Assembly: GCA_015062205.1 (NCBI GenBank)
Contig: SUVB01000036.1
Location: 1-41,110 of the forward strand
Length of the DNA stretch: 41,110 bases
From: Desulfovibrio desulfuricans
GTDB lineage: Bacteria; Desulfobacterota; Desulfovibrionia; Desulfovibrionales; Desulfovibrionaceae
Direction: 5' to 3'
Of this stretch, positions 16,889-25,917 are shown piece after piece. Position 1 is the first letter of the stretch; every line of letters starts with the position of its first letter. The notes below the pieces were generated by a model, which was not told the DNA's origin, ran no database searches, and saw nothing but the letters and a program-made list of their open reading frames with translations. Both the position numbers and the translations under genes were made by a program.

Positions 16889-18660
16889 AACTGTGACAGA
16901 CGCTGCCGCAATGCCTCTGCATTGTCGGGTTTATGTTCCAGGGCCTTCCGGTAGGCGCGGCGCGCCTCTTCGGTGAGGCCCTTGCGCGCGGCGATATCGC
17001 CGTAATGCTCCCAGATGGAGGGGTCGGACTGTTCGTCAAGCTTGACCGCCCGGCGTATTTCCCTGAGGGCTTCGTCCAGCTTGCCGGATTTGAAGTAGGC
17101 CCAGGCCAGGGAATCCACAATGTAGGCCTGGTTGGGGGCCAGCCTGTCGGCCTTGATGAGCAGGGTTACGGCGCGGTCCAGTTCGCGTTCCTCTTCGGCC
17201 AGGGTGTAGCCCACATAGTTCAGGGCCTGGTAATGGTCCGGGTGGAGCGTCAGCAGCCGCTCCATGGTCGTGAAGGCGGCCTTCTTGTCGCCGGTTTCAT
17301 CCTGCAGGGAACCCAGCAGGAACAGCATGTCCGCATTGTCCTGCCAGCGGTCTACGGCCTTGCGCGCGGTTTCCAGCGCCTGCGGTTTTTGCTGCAGCCG
17401 CGCCAGCAGGCGAATTTCGGCTTCGGCCGGCTCCGGCGCGTCGGGGTAGGCGGCGCCGGCCTTGCGCGCGGCATCCAGCGCCTCGGAATCCTTCCCCGCG
17501 CGCGCCAGCAGCTGCACGCGCTGCAGCGCGCCGCGCACGGCCATTTTGCTGCGGGGGGGAATTTTGTCCAGCCAGGAAAAAGCCATGTTCAGGTCACGGC
17601 GCTGTTCGTAGGCCAGTTCCGACAGCATGAGGAAGGCTTCGGCAGGGGCCGCGCTCTGGTCAGCCAGGCGCTTGAGCAGCGTCTCCGCCTGGAGATAGTG
17701 GCGCGACTCCATGAACATGCCTGCCGCGGCGAGGGTGAATGCGGGGGAGTCCGGTCCCTGGTGCAGGTATTTGAGCGCGCGTTCGGGCTGGTTCAGGCGC
17801 AGGGAAATGCTGATGAGCCTGAGCAGCACGTCCTGCGTGGAGAAGTTGAGCCGCAGCAGGCGCTCATAAACGGCGCGGGCAGCCTTGAGGTCGCCCTTGC
17901 GCTCGTGAACGAAGGCCAGCTCGACCAGGGCTTCCACAAAGTCGGGCATTTCCTTGGCGGCACGCTGCAAATGGGGCAGGGCCTCGTTGCCCCTGTCCAT
18001 GCCGATGAGCGCCCGGGCGTGATAATAGTCCACCAGGGGGGTGCGCTGCTTGCCGGTGATGCCGTTAAGCAGGTTTTCCGCCTCGGGGAACTGCTTGGTT
18101 TTCACCAGCAGCAGGGCCAGCTCCAGCCGGGCTTCGACGGAGTCAGGGCGCCGTTTGAGGTAGTCGCGCATGAGGGCGATGCCGCGTTCCGGCATGCCCT
18201 TTTCCAGCAGGGTTTCCGCATAGAGCAGATTGATGGAGATATCGTCCGGCCAGGCTTTCAGTGCCTCCTCCATGACCACGGCGGCATAGGAAGACTTGCG
18301 CCCCATCAGCCACACGCCGCCCTCAAGCCAGACGTTGGCGGGCAGATGCGCCCTAGACAGCAGGGGAACGCTGGCGGCCAGCCCCTGTTCGTCCTCATGG
18401 GTGATGGCCTGGGTAAAGACGAGATAGGCGAAGGTGTTCAAGGCATCCGGCGTCAGGTCCTTTTCCATGGGGCGCAGGGGAATGCCGTGCAGTTCAGTGG
18501 GGGCGGGTTTGGCCGGTTTCTGCGTATCCGGTACGGAGAGGTCTTCCGACTGCTCGACCTTGCGGCTGGTGCCCGCGCAGCCGCCGCAGCCCAGCAGGGA
18601 AAAAGCAAAGACCGCGCCCAGCGCAAGGGCGCACAGCAGCGTAACGTGGGGGCGTCTCAT
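16885..18660 (-). CDS. TPR-repeat lipoprotein
   Basis: 591 residues from ATG 18660; another ATG at 18678 would overlap the rpoH stop and has only GAGA close ahead. A lipoprotein signal sequence starts MRRPHVTLLCALALG and ends in LLGC. The rest is a row of about a dozen or more TPR helix pairs, including clear ones near the end (ALNYVGYTLAEE, IVDSLAWAYFKSGKLDEAL, IWEHYGDIAARKGLTEEA). Such proteins scaffold envelope complexes. In gammaproteobacteria a TPR gene often precedes lolB-ispE, and the same order appears here. The partner protein is unknown. Confidence 0.88.
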   Translation of the reverse strand: MRRPHVTLLCALALGAVFAFSLLGCGGCAGTSRKVEQSEDLSVPDTQKPAKPAPTELHGIPLRPMEKDLTPDALNTFAYLVFTQAITHEDEQGLAASVPLLSRAHLPANVWLEGGVWLMGRKSSYAAVVMEEALKAWPDDISINLLYAETLLEKGMPERGIALMRDYLKRRPDSVEARLELALLLVKTKQFPEAENLLNGITGKQRTPLVDYYHARALIGMDRGNEALPHLQRAAKEMPDFVEALVELAFVHERKGDLKAARAVYERLLRLNFSTQDVLLRLISISLRLNQPERALKYLHQGPDSPAFTLAAAGMFMESRHYLQAETLLKRLADQSAAPAEAFLMLSELAYEQRRDLNMAFSWLDKIPPRSKMAVRGALQRVQLLARAGKDSEALDAARKAGAAYPDAPEPAEAEIRLLARLQQKPQALETARKAVDRWQDNADMLFLLGSLQDETGDKKAAFTTMERLLTLHPDHYQALNYVGYTLAEEERELDRAVTLLIKADRLAPNQAYIVDSLAWAYFKSGKLDEALREIRRAVKLDEQSDPSIWEHYGDIAARKGLTEEARRAYRKALEHKPDNAEALRQRLSQL

Positions 18661-18662
18661 AG

Positions 18663-19808
18663 TCAGGAATGTATCCATGTCTCTGAAAAATCTTTGATAT
18701 CCACGGCGAGATGCCGTCGTATCTTTTCCAGCAGCCGCGCCTCAAGCTGGCGAACCCGCTCCCGCGTGACGTTATACCGTTCGCCTATCTCGCGCAAGGT
18801 GACGGGTTCGTCGGTGAGCAGGCGGTTGTGCAGGATATACAGCTCTTTTTCATTGAGTTTGGGCAGGATGGTCTTCAGGCGCGAGCGCACAAGGTCGGCA
18901 ATTTCGTTTCGGGCAAGGCTGTCTTCAATGCCGGGGCCGAGAGCGGGCAGAAAATCCATGCGCGTGGCGCCGCCGTTTTCTTCTCCCACCTGCGCATTGA
19001 GGGAGAGATCCGTGGCAGCCAGGCGCTGGTCCATTTCGGCAATCTGCTCCTTGCTGACGCCGAGCCGTTCGGAAAGCATGGCGGCGTCGGGGTCAAAGCC
19101 CTGCATGATGAGCTTCTGCCGTTCGCGGTTCAGGTTGTAGAACAGCTTGCGCTGCACCTGTGTGGTGCCGATCTTGACCATGCGCCAGTTGTCCATGATG
19201 AACTTGAGAATGTAGGCCTTGATCCAGAACGAGGCATAGTAGGAAAACTTGATGCCCTTGTCCGGGTCGAACTTGTTCACCGCCCGCATCAGCCCCACAT
19301 TGCCCTCCTGCACGAGGTCGAGCACGTTCTGCATCCAGCGGCGCTGGAAGTCCATGGCGATGCGCACCACGAGCCGCAGATGCGAGGAGACGAGGCGGAA
19401 GGCGGCGTCAGCGTCGTTGTGGTCGCGCACGCGCACAGCCAGTTCGTGCTCCTCTTCCGGTTTGAGCAGGGGAAAGCGGCTCACTTCGCGCAGGTACAGG
19501 CGCAGGCTGTCGTGCCCGCCGCCCACGGCGGGCAGACGCGAGGACGAGGGGGCGGGCAGATCCTGTTCATGCTCTTCTTCAGGAGCAGGCAGGGCGGCGG
19601 GGGCATCGGCGTCTTCGACCGCGGCCAGGACGTCCATGTCCTCTTCATCAAGCAGCTCGGCGTCCGCATCCTCGGGCGCGTCCGGAGAAGTCACCGCGGG
19701 CGTCTCCAAGGCGGGGGCGCCAAGAATTTCCACTTCCGGCGCGGGCGTCGCGCCGTCGCCTGTTGCGGAATCCTGCAGGGTGGAAGGAGGAATGCTGTTT
19801 TTTTTCAT
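18663..19808 (-). CDS. rpoH: RNA polymerase sigma factor RpoH (sigma-32 type)
   Basis: 381 residues, about 100 longer than E. coli RpoH. Residues 1-95 are an acidic, Ala/Pro/Glu-rich extension without known domains. Region 1.2/2 follows (LRLYLREVSRFPLL, LVSSHLRLVVRIAMDF, DLVQEGNVGLMRAVNKFD, FSYYASFWIKAYI). The RpoH box, Q-R-K-L-F-(F/Y)-N-L, is at 219-226 and marks heat-shock sigma factors. Region 4.2 is VTLREIGERYNVTRERVRQLEARLL. ATG 19808 has a weak ribosome-binding site. It directs heat-shock and protein quality-control genes and lies upstream of several envelope and protease genes. Confidence 0.93.
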   Translation of the reverse strand: MKKNSIPPSTLQDSATGDGATPAPEVEILGAPALETPAVTSPDAPEDADAELLDEEDMDVLAAVEDADAPAALPAPEEEHEQDLPAPSSSRLPAVGGGHDSLRLYLREVSRFPLLKPEEEHELAVRVRDHNDADAAFRLVSSHLRLVVRIAMDFQRRWMQNVLDLVQEGNVGLMRAVNKFDPDKGIKFSYYASFWIKAYILKFIMDNWRMVKIGTTQVQRKLFYNLNRERQKLIMQGFDPDAAMLSERLGVSKEQIAEMDQRLAATDLSLNAQVGEENGGATRMDFLPALGPGIEDSLARNEIADLVRSRLKTILPKLNEKELYILHNRLLTDEPVTLREIGERYNVTRERVRQLEARLLEKIRRHLAVDIKDFSETWIHS

Positions 19809-19857
19809 GGCTCGGGAGTATGGAGAGGCCGCCCGTCAGAGGCGACCATGAAAAAAT

Positions 19858-19886
19858 ATGGTATAGTTTTGGTTTGTTCTTTTCAA
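19858..19886 (-). promoter_or_regulatory. Possible sigma-70 promoter of rpoH
   Basis: On the minus strand: TTGAAA (19886-19881), a 17-base spacer and TACCAT (19863-19858). It would give a leader of about 45 bases. Confidence 0.5.
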
Positions 19887-20012
19887 TGTTTTTCAGTAGT
19901 AAAAAGGGCAGCCGCGCGCAGCGGCGCGGGACCGGAGCGCCGCGCGGCGTCAGTCCCGACCGCAGCCGTCACGGCGGCCGCGGCGCAGGCGATGAATTTT
20001 CACTATACAGGC

Positions 20013-20045
20013 AATGCGGACGGAAGGCAAAGCCGCATTCCGTCC
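20013..20045 (+). promoter_or_regulatory. Two mutually exclusive stems in the metH leader
   Basis: AATGCGG (20013-20019) can pair with CCGCATT (20033-20039). GGACGGAA (20018-20025) can pair with TTCCGTCC (20038-20045). The two stems share bases and cannot coexist. The element ends 32 bases before the metH start codon. This could be a small switch or protein-binding site; chance is not excluded in GC-rich DNA. Confidence 0.35.
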
Positions 20046-20077
20046 TATCCCCAAGGCTGCAACAGAGCGAGACGGAC

Positions 20078-22474
20078 ATGACATTTCGACAGGCCTTGCA
20101 TCTCGGCAGACCGCTTCTGCTTGACGGGGCCATGGGAACCATGCTCCAGGCCTCCGGCATGCCTGCGGGCGTCAGCCCGGATGAATTCTGCATGGCAAAC
20201 CCCGACGCCCTGCGCGGCATCCACCAGGCGTATGCGGATGCCGGGGCGGACGTGCTGACCACCTGCACCTTCGGCGGAAACCGCTTCAAGCTGCCGCAGA
20301 GTCTGGACGTCTTCGCCTTCAACAGGCGCATGGCCGAGGTTGCCCGCTCCGTGGCCTCCCGGGCCGGACGCCCGGTGTTCACGGCGGGCAATGTGGGGCC
20401 CACCGGGCTGTTCGCCAAGCCGCTTGGCCCGCTGGAACCGGCGGAGCTCATTGATGCTTTTGCCCTGCAGATTCGCGGTCTTGCGGCGGGCGGGGTCGAC
20501 CTTATCTTCATTGAGACCCAGTTTGACCTGGCCGAGGCCCGCGCGGCGGTGGCGGCGGCCCGCAGGGAGTGCAACCTGCCTGTCATGGTCTCCATGACCT
20601 ATGAGCAGGGCGTCAGCCTGACGGGGTCCAGCCCCTCCGTGTTCGCCGAAACCATGCAGAACATGGGTGTGGACGTGGTGGGCACCAACTGCAGCCTCGG
20701 GCCGGACCAGATGCGCCCGGTGGTGGAGGAGCTGCTCCATGTCTGCGCCTGCCCTGTCATGGCCGAACCCAATGCCGGGCTGCCGGAACTGCGGGGCAAT
20801 GTGACCGTCTTTCCTCTGGGGCCGGAAGCCTTCGCGCAGAAGACTGCCGCCTTTGCAGGCATGGGCGTGAGGGTGCTGGGCGGCTGCTGCGGCACAACGC
20901 CCGCGCATATCGCCGCCCTGGCGCAGGCCGTGCGGGGCATGGAAACCATCGCGCCCCCCCCGGTCACGCGCGAGGGCGTCTGCCTGACCAGCCGCTCGCG
21001 GCTGGTGCGCATCGCCGCAGGGCGGCCCCTGGCCGTCATCGGCGAGCGCATCAACCCCACGGGCAAGAAGGCCCTGACACAGGAATTGCAGGAAGGGCGC
21101 TTTGACGCGGCCCTGCATCTGGCCGACGCGCAGGCGGACGCGGGCGCGGCTGTGCTGGACGTGAACGTGGGCGCGCCCCTGGTGGATGAAACCCGTCTCC
21201 TGCCCGAACTGACGCAACGCCTGGCAGGGCGGCTGGAACTGCCGCTCTCGCTGGATTCGCCCAATGCGCAGGCCGTGGCCAACGCCCTGCCGTACTGCCC
21301 CGGTTCCGCCCTGGTCAATTCCATCAACGGGGAGGCCGGGCGTATGGAACTGCTCGGCCCCCTGTGCCGGGATTACGGCGCGCCCTTCATCCTCCTGCCC
21401 ATTCTGGGCGCACAGCTGCCCGCAACCGCCGCGGAACGCATCCGCATTGTGGAGATGCTGCTGGAAAAGGCGGAGGGGCTGGGCATTTCACGGCGGCTGG
21501 TCCTGGTGGACATTCTGGCCCTCTCCGTCTCCTCTAGCCCGGACAGCGCGCGTCAGTGCCTGGAAGTGATACGCTGGTGCGCCGCGCAGGGGCTGCCCAC
21601 CACGCTGGGCCTGTCCAACCTGTCCTTCGGCCTGCCGGCCCGCGACCTGCTCAACGCCACATTTCTCTCCCTGGCGGCGGGCGCAGGCCTGACCGCGTGC
21701 ATCGCCAATCCTTCCGCGCAGCGGCTGCACGAGGTGACCGACGCTCTCGCCGTGCTGCGCGGGCATGATGCGCAGGCCGCATCCTTCATTGCCGCCTATG
21801 CGGGCTGGAAACCCGGCGAGGGCGCTGCAGCCCCGCGGCAGGGGGGGCGCAATGCGGCGGCGACCGTGGGGGAGGCCGTCATGAACGGCGACAAGGAAAA
21901 CGTGCTGCCCCTGCTGGATGCCGAACTGGCCGCCGGGGCCGATCCTTTCGCCCTGGTGCAGGAAACGCTGATTCCCGCCATTACGGAAGTGGGCGCGCGC
22001 TATGAGCGGCGCGAATATTTTTTGCCGCAGCTCATCCGCGCGGCCGAAACCATGCAGACGGCCTTCGCGCATCTCAAACCCCTGCTTGAGGCCCGGCGCG
22101 GGGCCGAGACGCGCCCTGTGGTCGTCATGGCCACCGTGGAGGGCGATATACATGATATCGGCAAGAATATCGTGTCGTTATTGCTGGGCAATCACGGCTT
22201 TGACGTGGTGGACGCGGGCAAGGATGTGCCTGCGGAGACCATTGTGGCTTGCGCCCTTGAGCATAAGGCGCGTATCATCGGGCTGTCGGCGCTGATGACC
22301 ACCACCATGGTGCGGATGGAAGACACCATCCGCATCATCCGCGAGCGCGGGCTGCCCATCAAGGTCATGGTGGGCGGGGCCGCCGTTACCCAGGCCTTTG
22401 CCGACGCCATCGGCGCGGACGCCTACAGCGCCGACGCCGTAGGAGCCGTCAAGGCCGCGAAATCGTTTGTGTAG
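20078..22474 (+). CDS. metH: Cobalamin-dependent methionine synthase, short form without reactivation domain
   Basis: 798 residues. Moves a methyl group from methyl-THF to homocysteine by way of cobalamin. Domain 1 (about 1-295) binds homocysteine, with zinc ligands Cys205, Cys270 and Cys271 (GGCCGTTPAH). Domain 2 (about 315-590) is the pterin-binding barrel (VIGERINPTGKK). The B12 cap (about 600-685) and B12-binding domain follow, with D690-x-H692-x-x-G695 in GDIHDIGKN. The AdoMet reactivation domain of E. coli MetH (residues 897 on) is absent. ATG 20078 starts the barrel (MTFRQALHLGRPLLLDGAMG). The gene runs divergently from rpoH. Confidence 0.95.
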   Translation: MTFRQALHLGRPLLLDGAMGTMLQASGMPAGVSPDEFCMANPDALRGIHQAYADAGADVLTTCTFGGNRFKLPQSLDVFAFNRRMAEVARSVASRAGRPVFTAGNVGPTGLFAKPLGPLEPAELIDAFALQIRGLAAGGVDLIFIETQFDLAEARAAVAAARRECNLPVMVSMTYEQGVSLTGSSPSVFAETMQNMGVDVVGTNCSLGPDQMRPVVEELLHVCACPVMAEPNAGLPELRGNVTVFPLGPEAFAQKTAAFAGMGVRVLGGCCGTTPAHIAALAQAVRGMETIAPPPVTREGVCLTSRSRLVRIAAGRPLAVIGERINPTGKKALTQELQEGRFDAALHLADAQADAGAAVLDVNVGAPLVDETRLLPELTQRLAGRLELPLSLDSPNAQAVANALPYCPGSALVNSINGEAGRMELLGPLCRDYGAPFILLPILGAQLPATAAERIRIVEMLLEKAEGLGISRRLVLVDILALSVSSSPDSARQCLEVIRWCAAQGLPTTLGLSNLSFGLPARDLLNATFLSLAAGAGLTACIANPSAQRLHEVTDALAVLRGHDAQAASFIAAYAGWKPGEGAAAPRQGGRNAAATVGEAVMNGDKENVLPLLDAELAAGADPFALVQETLIPAITEVGARYERREYFLPQLIRAAETMQTAFAHLKPLLEARRGAETRPVVVMATVEGDIHDIGKNIVSLLLGNHGFDVVDAGKDVPAETIVACALEHKARIIGLSALMTTTMVRMEDTIRIIRERGLPIKVMVGGAAVTQAFADAIGADAYSADAVGAVKAAKSFV

Positions 22475-22521
22475 CCGCGCGCGGCGCGGATTGTCGTTAC
22501 CATTGCTACCCGGGACTGTTC

Positions 22522-22986
22522 ATGAAAAAAGTTCTTTTGCTCTTTCTGGCCTGCTTCATGCTGGCGTGTGCCGCGCCTGTCGCGGCTTCCTCCGTGCCGT
22601 CTCTGGACATGGCGGGGCTGACGAACCTGCTGATGAACAACAAGGGCAAGGCGGTGCTGCTCAATTTCTTTGCCACATGGTGCCCGCCGTGCCGCATGGA
22701 AATCCCCGAGTTGGTGAACATTCGCAGGAAGTACAAGGAGAAGGACGTGCTTGTGGTCAGCCTTTCCGTGGATGAAGACGCCGCGGCCGTGCCGCCCTTT
22801 GCGCAAAAGATGCAGATGGACTATCCCGTGTTCATGGCCGGGAAGGATATCGCCAGGGCCTTCCGCATCACGAGCATTCCGCACAATGCCCTGTACGACA
22901 GAACGGGGAAACGGGTGTTCTCGCAAGAAGGCATGCTGGATGCCGAAACTCTGAGTGAAATGCTGGACGAATTGCTGAAGAAGTGA
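22522..22986 (+). CDS. TlpA-like thiol-disulfide oxidoreductase
   Basis: 154 residues. An N-terminal hydrophobic signal (1-22) exports it. A Cys at 16 after MLA could make it a lipoprotein, though the -3 residue is Met rather than Leu. The thioredoxin fold has WCPPC (53-57), and the cis-Pro lies in SIPHN. Such proteins reduce or shuffle disulfides in the periplasm, for example in cytochrome c assembly or as detoxifiers. It lies 47 bases after metH and 94 bases before hpt, so it may be in the same transcript. The Shine-Dalgarno is weak. Confidence 0.92.
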   Translation: MKKVLLLFLACFMLACAAPVAASSVPSLDMAGLTNLLMNNKGKAVLLNFFATWCPPCRMEIPELVNIRRKYKEKDVLVVSLSVDEDAAAVPPFAQKMQMDYPVFMAGKDIARAFRITSIPHNALYDRTGKRVFSQEGMLDAETLSEMLDELLKK

Positions 22987-23080
22987 CAACGCGCGCCGGG
23001 GCCTCCCCCGGCCTCCGGCCGCGCGCCTGCCCGATTCCCGTTTTCTGAAACCGATGTCGCCGCATACGCAGGAGAACAGC

Positions 23081-23629
23081 ATGCCCAAGGGCAACGAGAT
23101 CAGGGTCAAGGAACTGAAGCCGGTTTTCACGCAGGAGCAGATCGCCGCCCGCGTGCGCGAACTTGCCGCCGAAATTGACGCCATGTACGGCGACGAGCCG
23201 CTGGTGGTGGTCTGTGTGCTCAAGGGCGCGGTCATGTTTTTCAGCGATCTGGTGCGCTCCTTGCATAACAGGAATCTGGAACTGGATTTTGTCCGCCTGT
23301 CCAGTTACGGGCGCGCGACCTCCTCTTCCAAGCACGTCATCTTCAACAAGGATCTGGAGATTGACATTTGCGACAAGCATGTGCTGATTGTTGAAGACAT
23401 TGTGGACAGCGGACACAGCATGCGCTTTCTGCTGGGGCAGTTCGCGGCGCGCAGGGCGCGCAGCCTGCGCCTGGCCACAATGGTGGACAAGGGCGAACGT
23501 CGGGAGATTGACGTCCCCCTTGATTTTGTCGGATTCACGCTGAAGCAGGGCTTCATTGTGGGCTATGGTCTGGATTATGCCGAACGGTATCGCATGCTGC
23601 CCGGCATTTACGAGATAGTTCCCGAGTAG
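23081..23629 (+). CDS. hpt: Hypoxanthine phosphoribosyltransferase
   Basis: 182 residues. Salvages hypoxanthine or guanine with PRPP to IMP or GMP. ATG 23081 is chosen because GCAGGAGAAC lies directly ahead; ATG 23054 lacks such a site. Blocks seen: VVVCVLKGAVMFFSDLVR, a flexible-loop LSSYGRATSSS, the PRPP motif LIVEDIVDSGHS, and DFVGFTLKQGFIVGYGLDY. The length matches the family. It is followed by a zinc-ribbon gene 42 bases downstream. Confidence 0.95.
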   Translation: MPKGNEIRVKELKPVFTQEQIAARVRELAAEIDAMYGDEPLVVVCVLKGAVMFFSDLVRSLHNRNLELDFVRLSSYGRATSSSKHVIFNKDLEIDICDKHVLIVEDIVDSGHSMRFLLGQFAARRARSLRLATMVDKGERREIDVPLDFVGFTLKQGFIVGYGLDYAERYRMLPGIYEIVPE

Positions 23630-23671
23630 CCTTTTGCTCTCGCGGTCAGACTGGTTTTCGGAGTAACCGGC

Positions 23672-24367
23672 ATGGAAATAAAATGTCCCAACTGCTCAAG
23701 CCGCTTCAATCTGCCGGATCAGCTTGCCAAGCCGGGCGTCAAGCTGCGTTGTTCGGTGTGCAAGAAGGTTTTTGCCTACACGCCGGAAAAGCCTGTGTCC
23801 GAGCCTTTGCCCGACCTGCCGGTGAAGAAAAAGCTCCCGCTCGTCAAGATTGCCGTGGCGCTGCTGGCGCTGCTGGCCTGCGCCGGGGGCGGATGGTGGT
23901 ATTTCGCCTCGGGCGAGACGAAGGAAAAGCCGAGAAGCGAACAGGAGACAGCCAAAAACGTCGAACTGCTGACCATGCGCAATGTGCGGCAGTACTACGT
24001 TGACAATGAAAAGGTGGGCAAGGTTTTTGTCATTGAGGGCAAAGTGGTCAATGAGTTCCCGCAGCCCAAGGAACTTATGGCGGTCGAGGCCGCCATTTAC
24101 GACAGGGACAAGAAGCCCGTCGCCGTCAAGAAGCAGCTGTGCGGCGTGCAGCTCTCGCTGTTCCAGTTGCAGGTGCTGAGCGAGAAGGAGATGGAGTCTT
24201 TTCTCAACAACAAGGTGGAGATACTGACCAACAACACCAACGTGCCGCACGGCGGCGACGTGCCCTTCATGGTGCTGTTCTATGCCCCGCCCGAGGGCGT
24301 TGCCGAGTTCGGCGTGCGCATTGTGGACGCCAGGGACGTGCCGGGGCAGGGCGGCAGGAAGGACTAG
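23672..24367 (+). CDS. Zinc-ribbon membrane protein (MJ0042 / DUF3426 type)
   Basis: 231 residues. The N-terminal MJ0042-type zinc ribbon has Cys5, Cys8, Cys27 and Cys30 (IKCPNCSSRFNLP ... LRCSVCKKVF). A Pro-rich, basic linker leads to one transmembrane helix (about 58-78). A DUF3426-like beta domain follows (about 95-225: VFVIEGKVVNEFPQPKELMAVEA ... VPFMVLFYAPPEGVAEFGV). The ribbon faces the cytoplasm and the beta domain the periplasm. The family is common in proteobacteria, without a firmly known role. Start: ATG 23672, with GGAGTAACC ahead. Confidence 0.9.
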   Translation: MEIKCPNCSSRFNLPDQLAKPGVKLRCSVCKKVFAYTPEKPVSEPLPDLPVKKKLPLVKIAVALLALLACAGGGWWYFASGETKEKPRSEQETAKNVELLTMRNVRQYYVDNEKVGKVFVIEGKVVNEFPQPKELMAVEAAIYDRDKKPVAVKKQLCGVQLSLFQLQVLSEKEMESFLNNKVEILTNNTNVPHGGDVPFMVLFYAPPEGVAEFGVRIVDARDVPGQGGRKD

Positions 24368-24475
24368 AAAAGAGGGAACAGGCGCCGCCGGGCAGCGCGG
24401 AGTGGGCGGAAATTGCGGCCGCCCCGCCATGCGCGCTCCCGGCGGCTTTGTTGCGCAACAGCCGCCGGAAGCATC

Positions 24476-25876
24476 ATGGAAGACACATCGCGGAACTTGA
24501 AACGGGGGTTGAAGAATCGCCATATCCAGCTCATCGCCCTGGGAGGGGCCATCGGCACCGGGCTCTTTCTCGGCGCGGCAGGCACCATCCAAATGGCCGG
24601 GCCGGCGGTGCTCATCAGTTATGCGCTGGGCGGCTTCATCGCCTTTCTGATCATGCGCCAGCTCGGCGAAATGATGGCGCAGGAGCCGGTGGCCGGTTCC
24701 TTCAGCAATCTCGCCTACAAGTACTGGGGGGATTTCCCCGGTCTGCTTTCGGGCTGGAACTACTGGATTCTGTATGTGCTGGTGGGCATGTCGGAACTCA
24801 CCGCCGTGGCCGTGTACGTGCAGTACTGGTTCCCCTCCGTGCAGCCGTGGCAGACCACGGCCTTTTTCTTTCTGCTCATCAACGCCATCAATCTGGCGCA
24901 TGTGCGCTTTTTCGGCGAAATGGAATTCTGGTTCGCCTTCATCAAGGTGGCGGCCATCATCTCCATGATTGTGCTGGGGCTCTTCCTCCTGCTGGGCGAC
25001 CACGGCGGGGAGGGCGCCGCCGTCAGCAACCTCTGGACGCACGGCGGCTTTCTGCCCCACGGCTGGGAGGGCGTCATCACGGCGCTGGCCGTGGTGGCCT
25101 TCTCTTTCGGCGGGCTGGAGCTGGTGGGCATCGCCGCGGCGGAGACGGACAACCCCCGCGTCACCATTCCCAAGGCCGTCAATCAGATCATCTACCGCAT
25201 CCTCATCTTTTACATCGGCGCGCTGTTCGTGCTGCTGACCCTGCACCCTTGGGACCAGTTGGGCGCCTCTGTGGACAAGAGCCACTGGGCGGAAGCCATG
25301 GTGGCCAGCCCCTTTGTGCAGATTTTCGACCTCATGGGCATCCCCGCCGCCGCCCATGTGCTGAATTTTGTGGTGCTCACGGCGGCGCTTTCCGTGTACA
25401 ACAGCGGCGTGTACTGCAACAGCCGCATGCTGTACGGCCTGGCCCTGCAGGGCAACGCCCCGCGCGTGCTGGGCACAGTCAATGCGCGCGGCGTGCCGGT
25501 ATTCGCCCTGCTCATTTCCTCCGGGGCCACGCTTGTCTGCGTGTTCCTCAACTATTTCATGCCCGCCAAGGCCCTGGGCATGCTCATGTCCCTGGTGGTG
25601 ACGGCGCTCGTCATCAACTGGGCCATGATCAGCCTGACGCATTTGAAGTTCCGCGCCGCCAAGGCGCGCGCCGGGGAGCAGCTATACTTCAAGGCCTTCT
25701 GGTGTCCGTTCAGCAACTGGCTGTGCCTTGGCGTCATGGCGCTCATTCTGGTCGTGCTGGTGAAGATCGGCGAAGGGCTCTCCGTGGTCCTGGCCCCGTT
25801 CTGGATCGGCTTTGTCTGGTTGGGCTACGCCATGAAGAAGCACGCGAGCAAATTGCCGCCCCTTGAACGGCGATAG
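24476..25876 (+). CDS. Amino-acid permease of the AroP/AAT family
   Basis: 466 residues with 12 hydrophobic segments. The start is MEDTSRNLKRGLKNRHIQLI, followed by the family signature ALGGAIGTGLFLGAAGTI with its broken first helix for substrate binding. Further blocks are GEMMAQEPVAGSFSNLAYKYWG, FSFGGLELVGIAAAETDNP and YNSGVYCNSRMLYGLA. It is a proton-coupled importer of an amino acid in the inner membrane, related to AroP, PheP, CycA and ProY. The exact substrate cannot be told from sequence alone. ATG 24476 lies after CCGGAAGCATC. A strong terminator follows. Confidence 0.93.
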   Translation: MEDTSRNLKRGLKNRHIQLIALGGAIGTGLFLGAAGTIQMAGPAVLISYALGGFIAFLIMRQLGEMMAQEPVAGSFSNLAYKYWGDFPGLLSGWNYWILYVLVGMSELTAVAVYVQYWFPSVQPWQTTAFFFLLINAINLAHVRFFGEMEFWFAFIKVAAIISMIVLGLFLLLGDHGGEGAAVSNLWTHGGFLPHGWEGVITALAVVAFSFGGLELVGIAAAETDNPRVTIPKAVNQIIYRILIFYIGALFVLLTLHPWDQLGASVDKSHWAEAMVASPFVQIFDLMGIPAAAHVLNFVVLTAALSVYNSGVYCNSRMLYGLALQGNAPRVLGTVNARGVPVFALLISSGATLVCVFLNYFMPAKALGMLMSLVVTALVINWAMISLTHLKFRAAKARAGEQLYFKAFWCPFSNWLCLGVMALILVVLVKIGEGLSVVLAPFWIGFVWLGYAMKKHASKLPPLERR

Positions 25877-25917
25877 GCGGCCGCGCAGCTCGTGCGCCGC
25901 GTCGCGTCGCTGTGAGC

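Noticed and set aside
16933..19140. Long plus-strand frame opposite the TPR lipoprotein and rpoH
   Set aside because: Same antisense effect; no ribosome-binding site or recognisable motif.
19890..20077. SAH or cobalamin riboswitch ahead of metH
   Set aside because: No B12-box or SAH-core sequence seen; only the two short competing stems.
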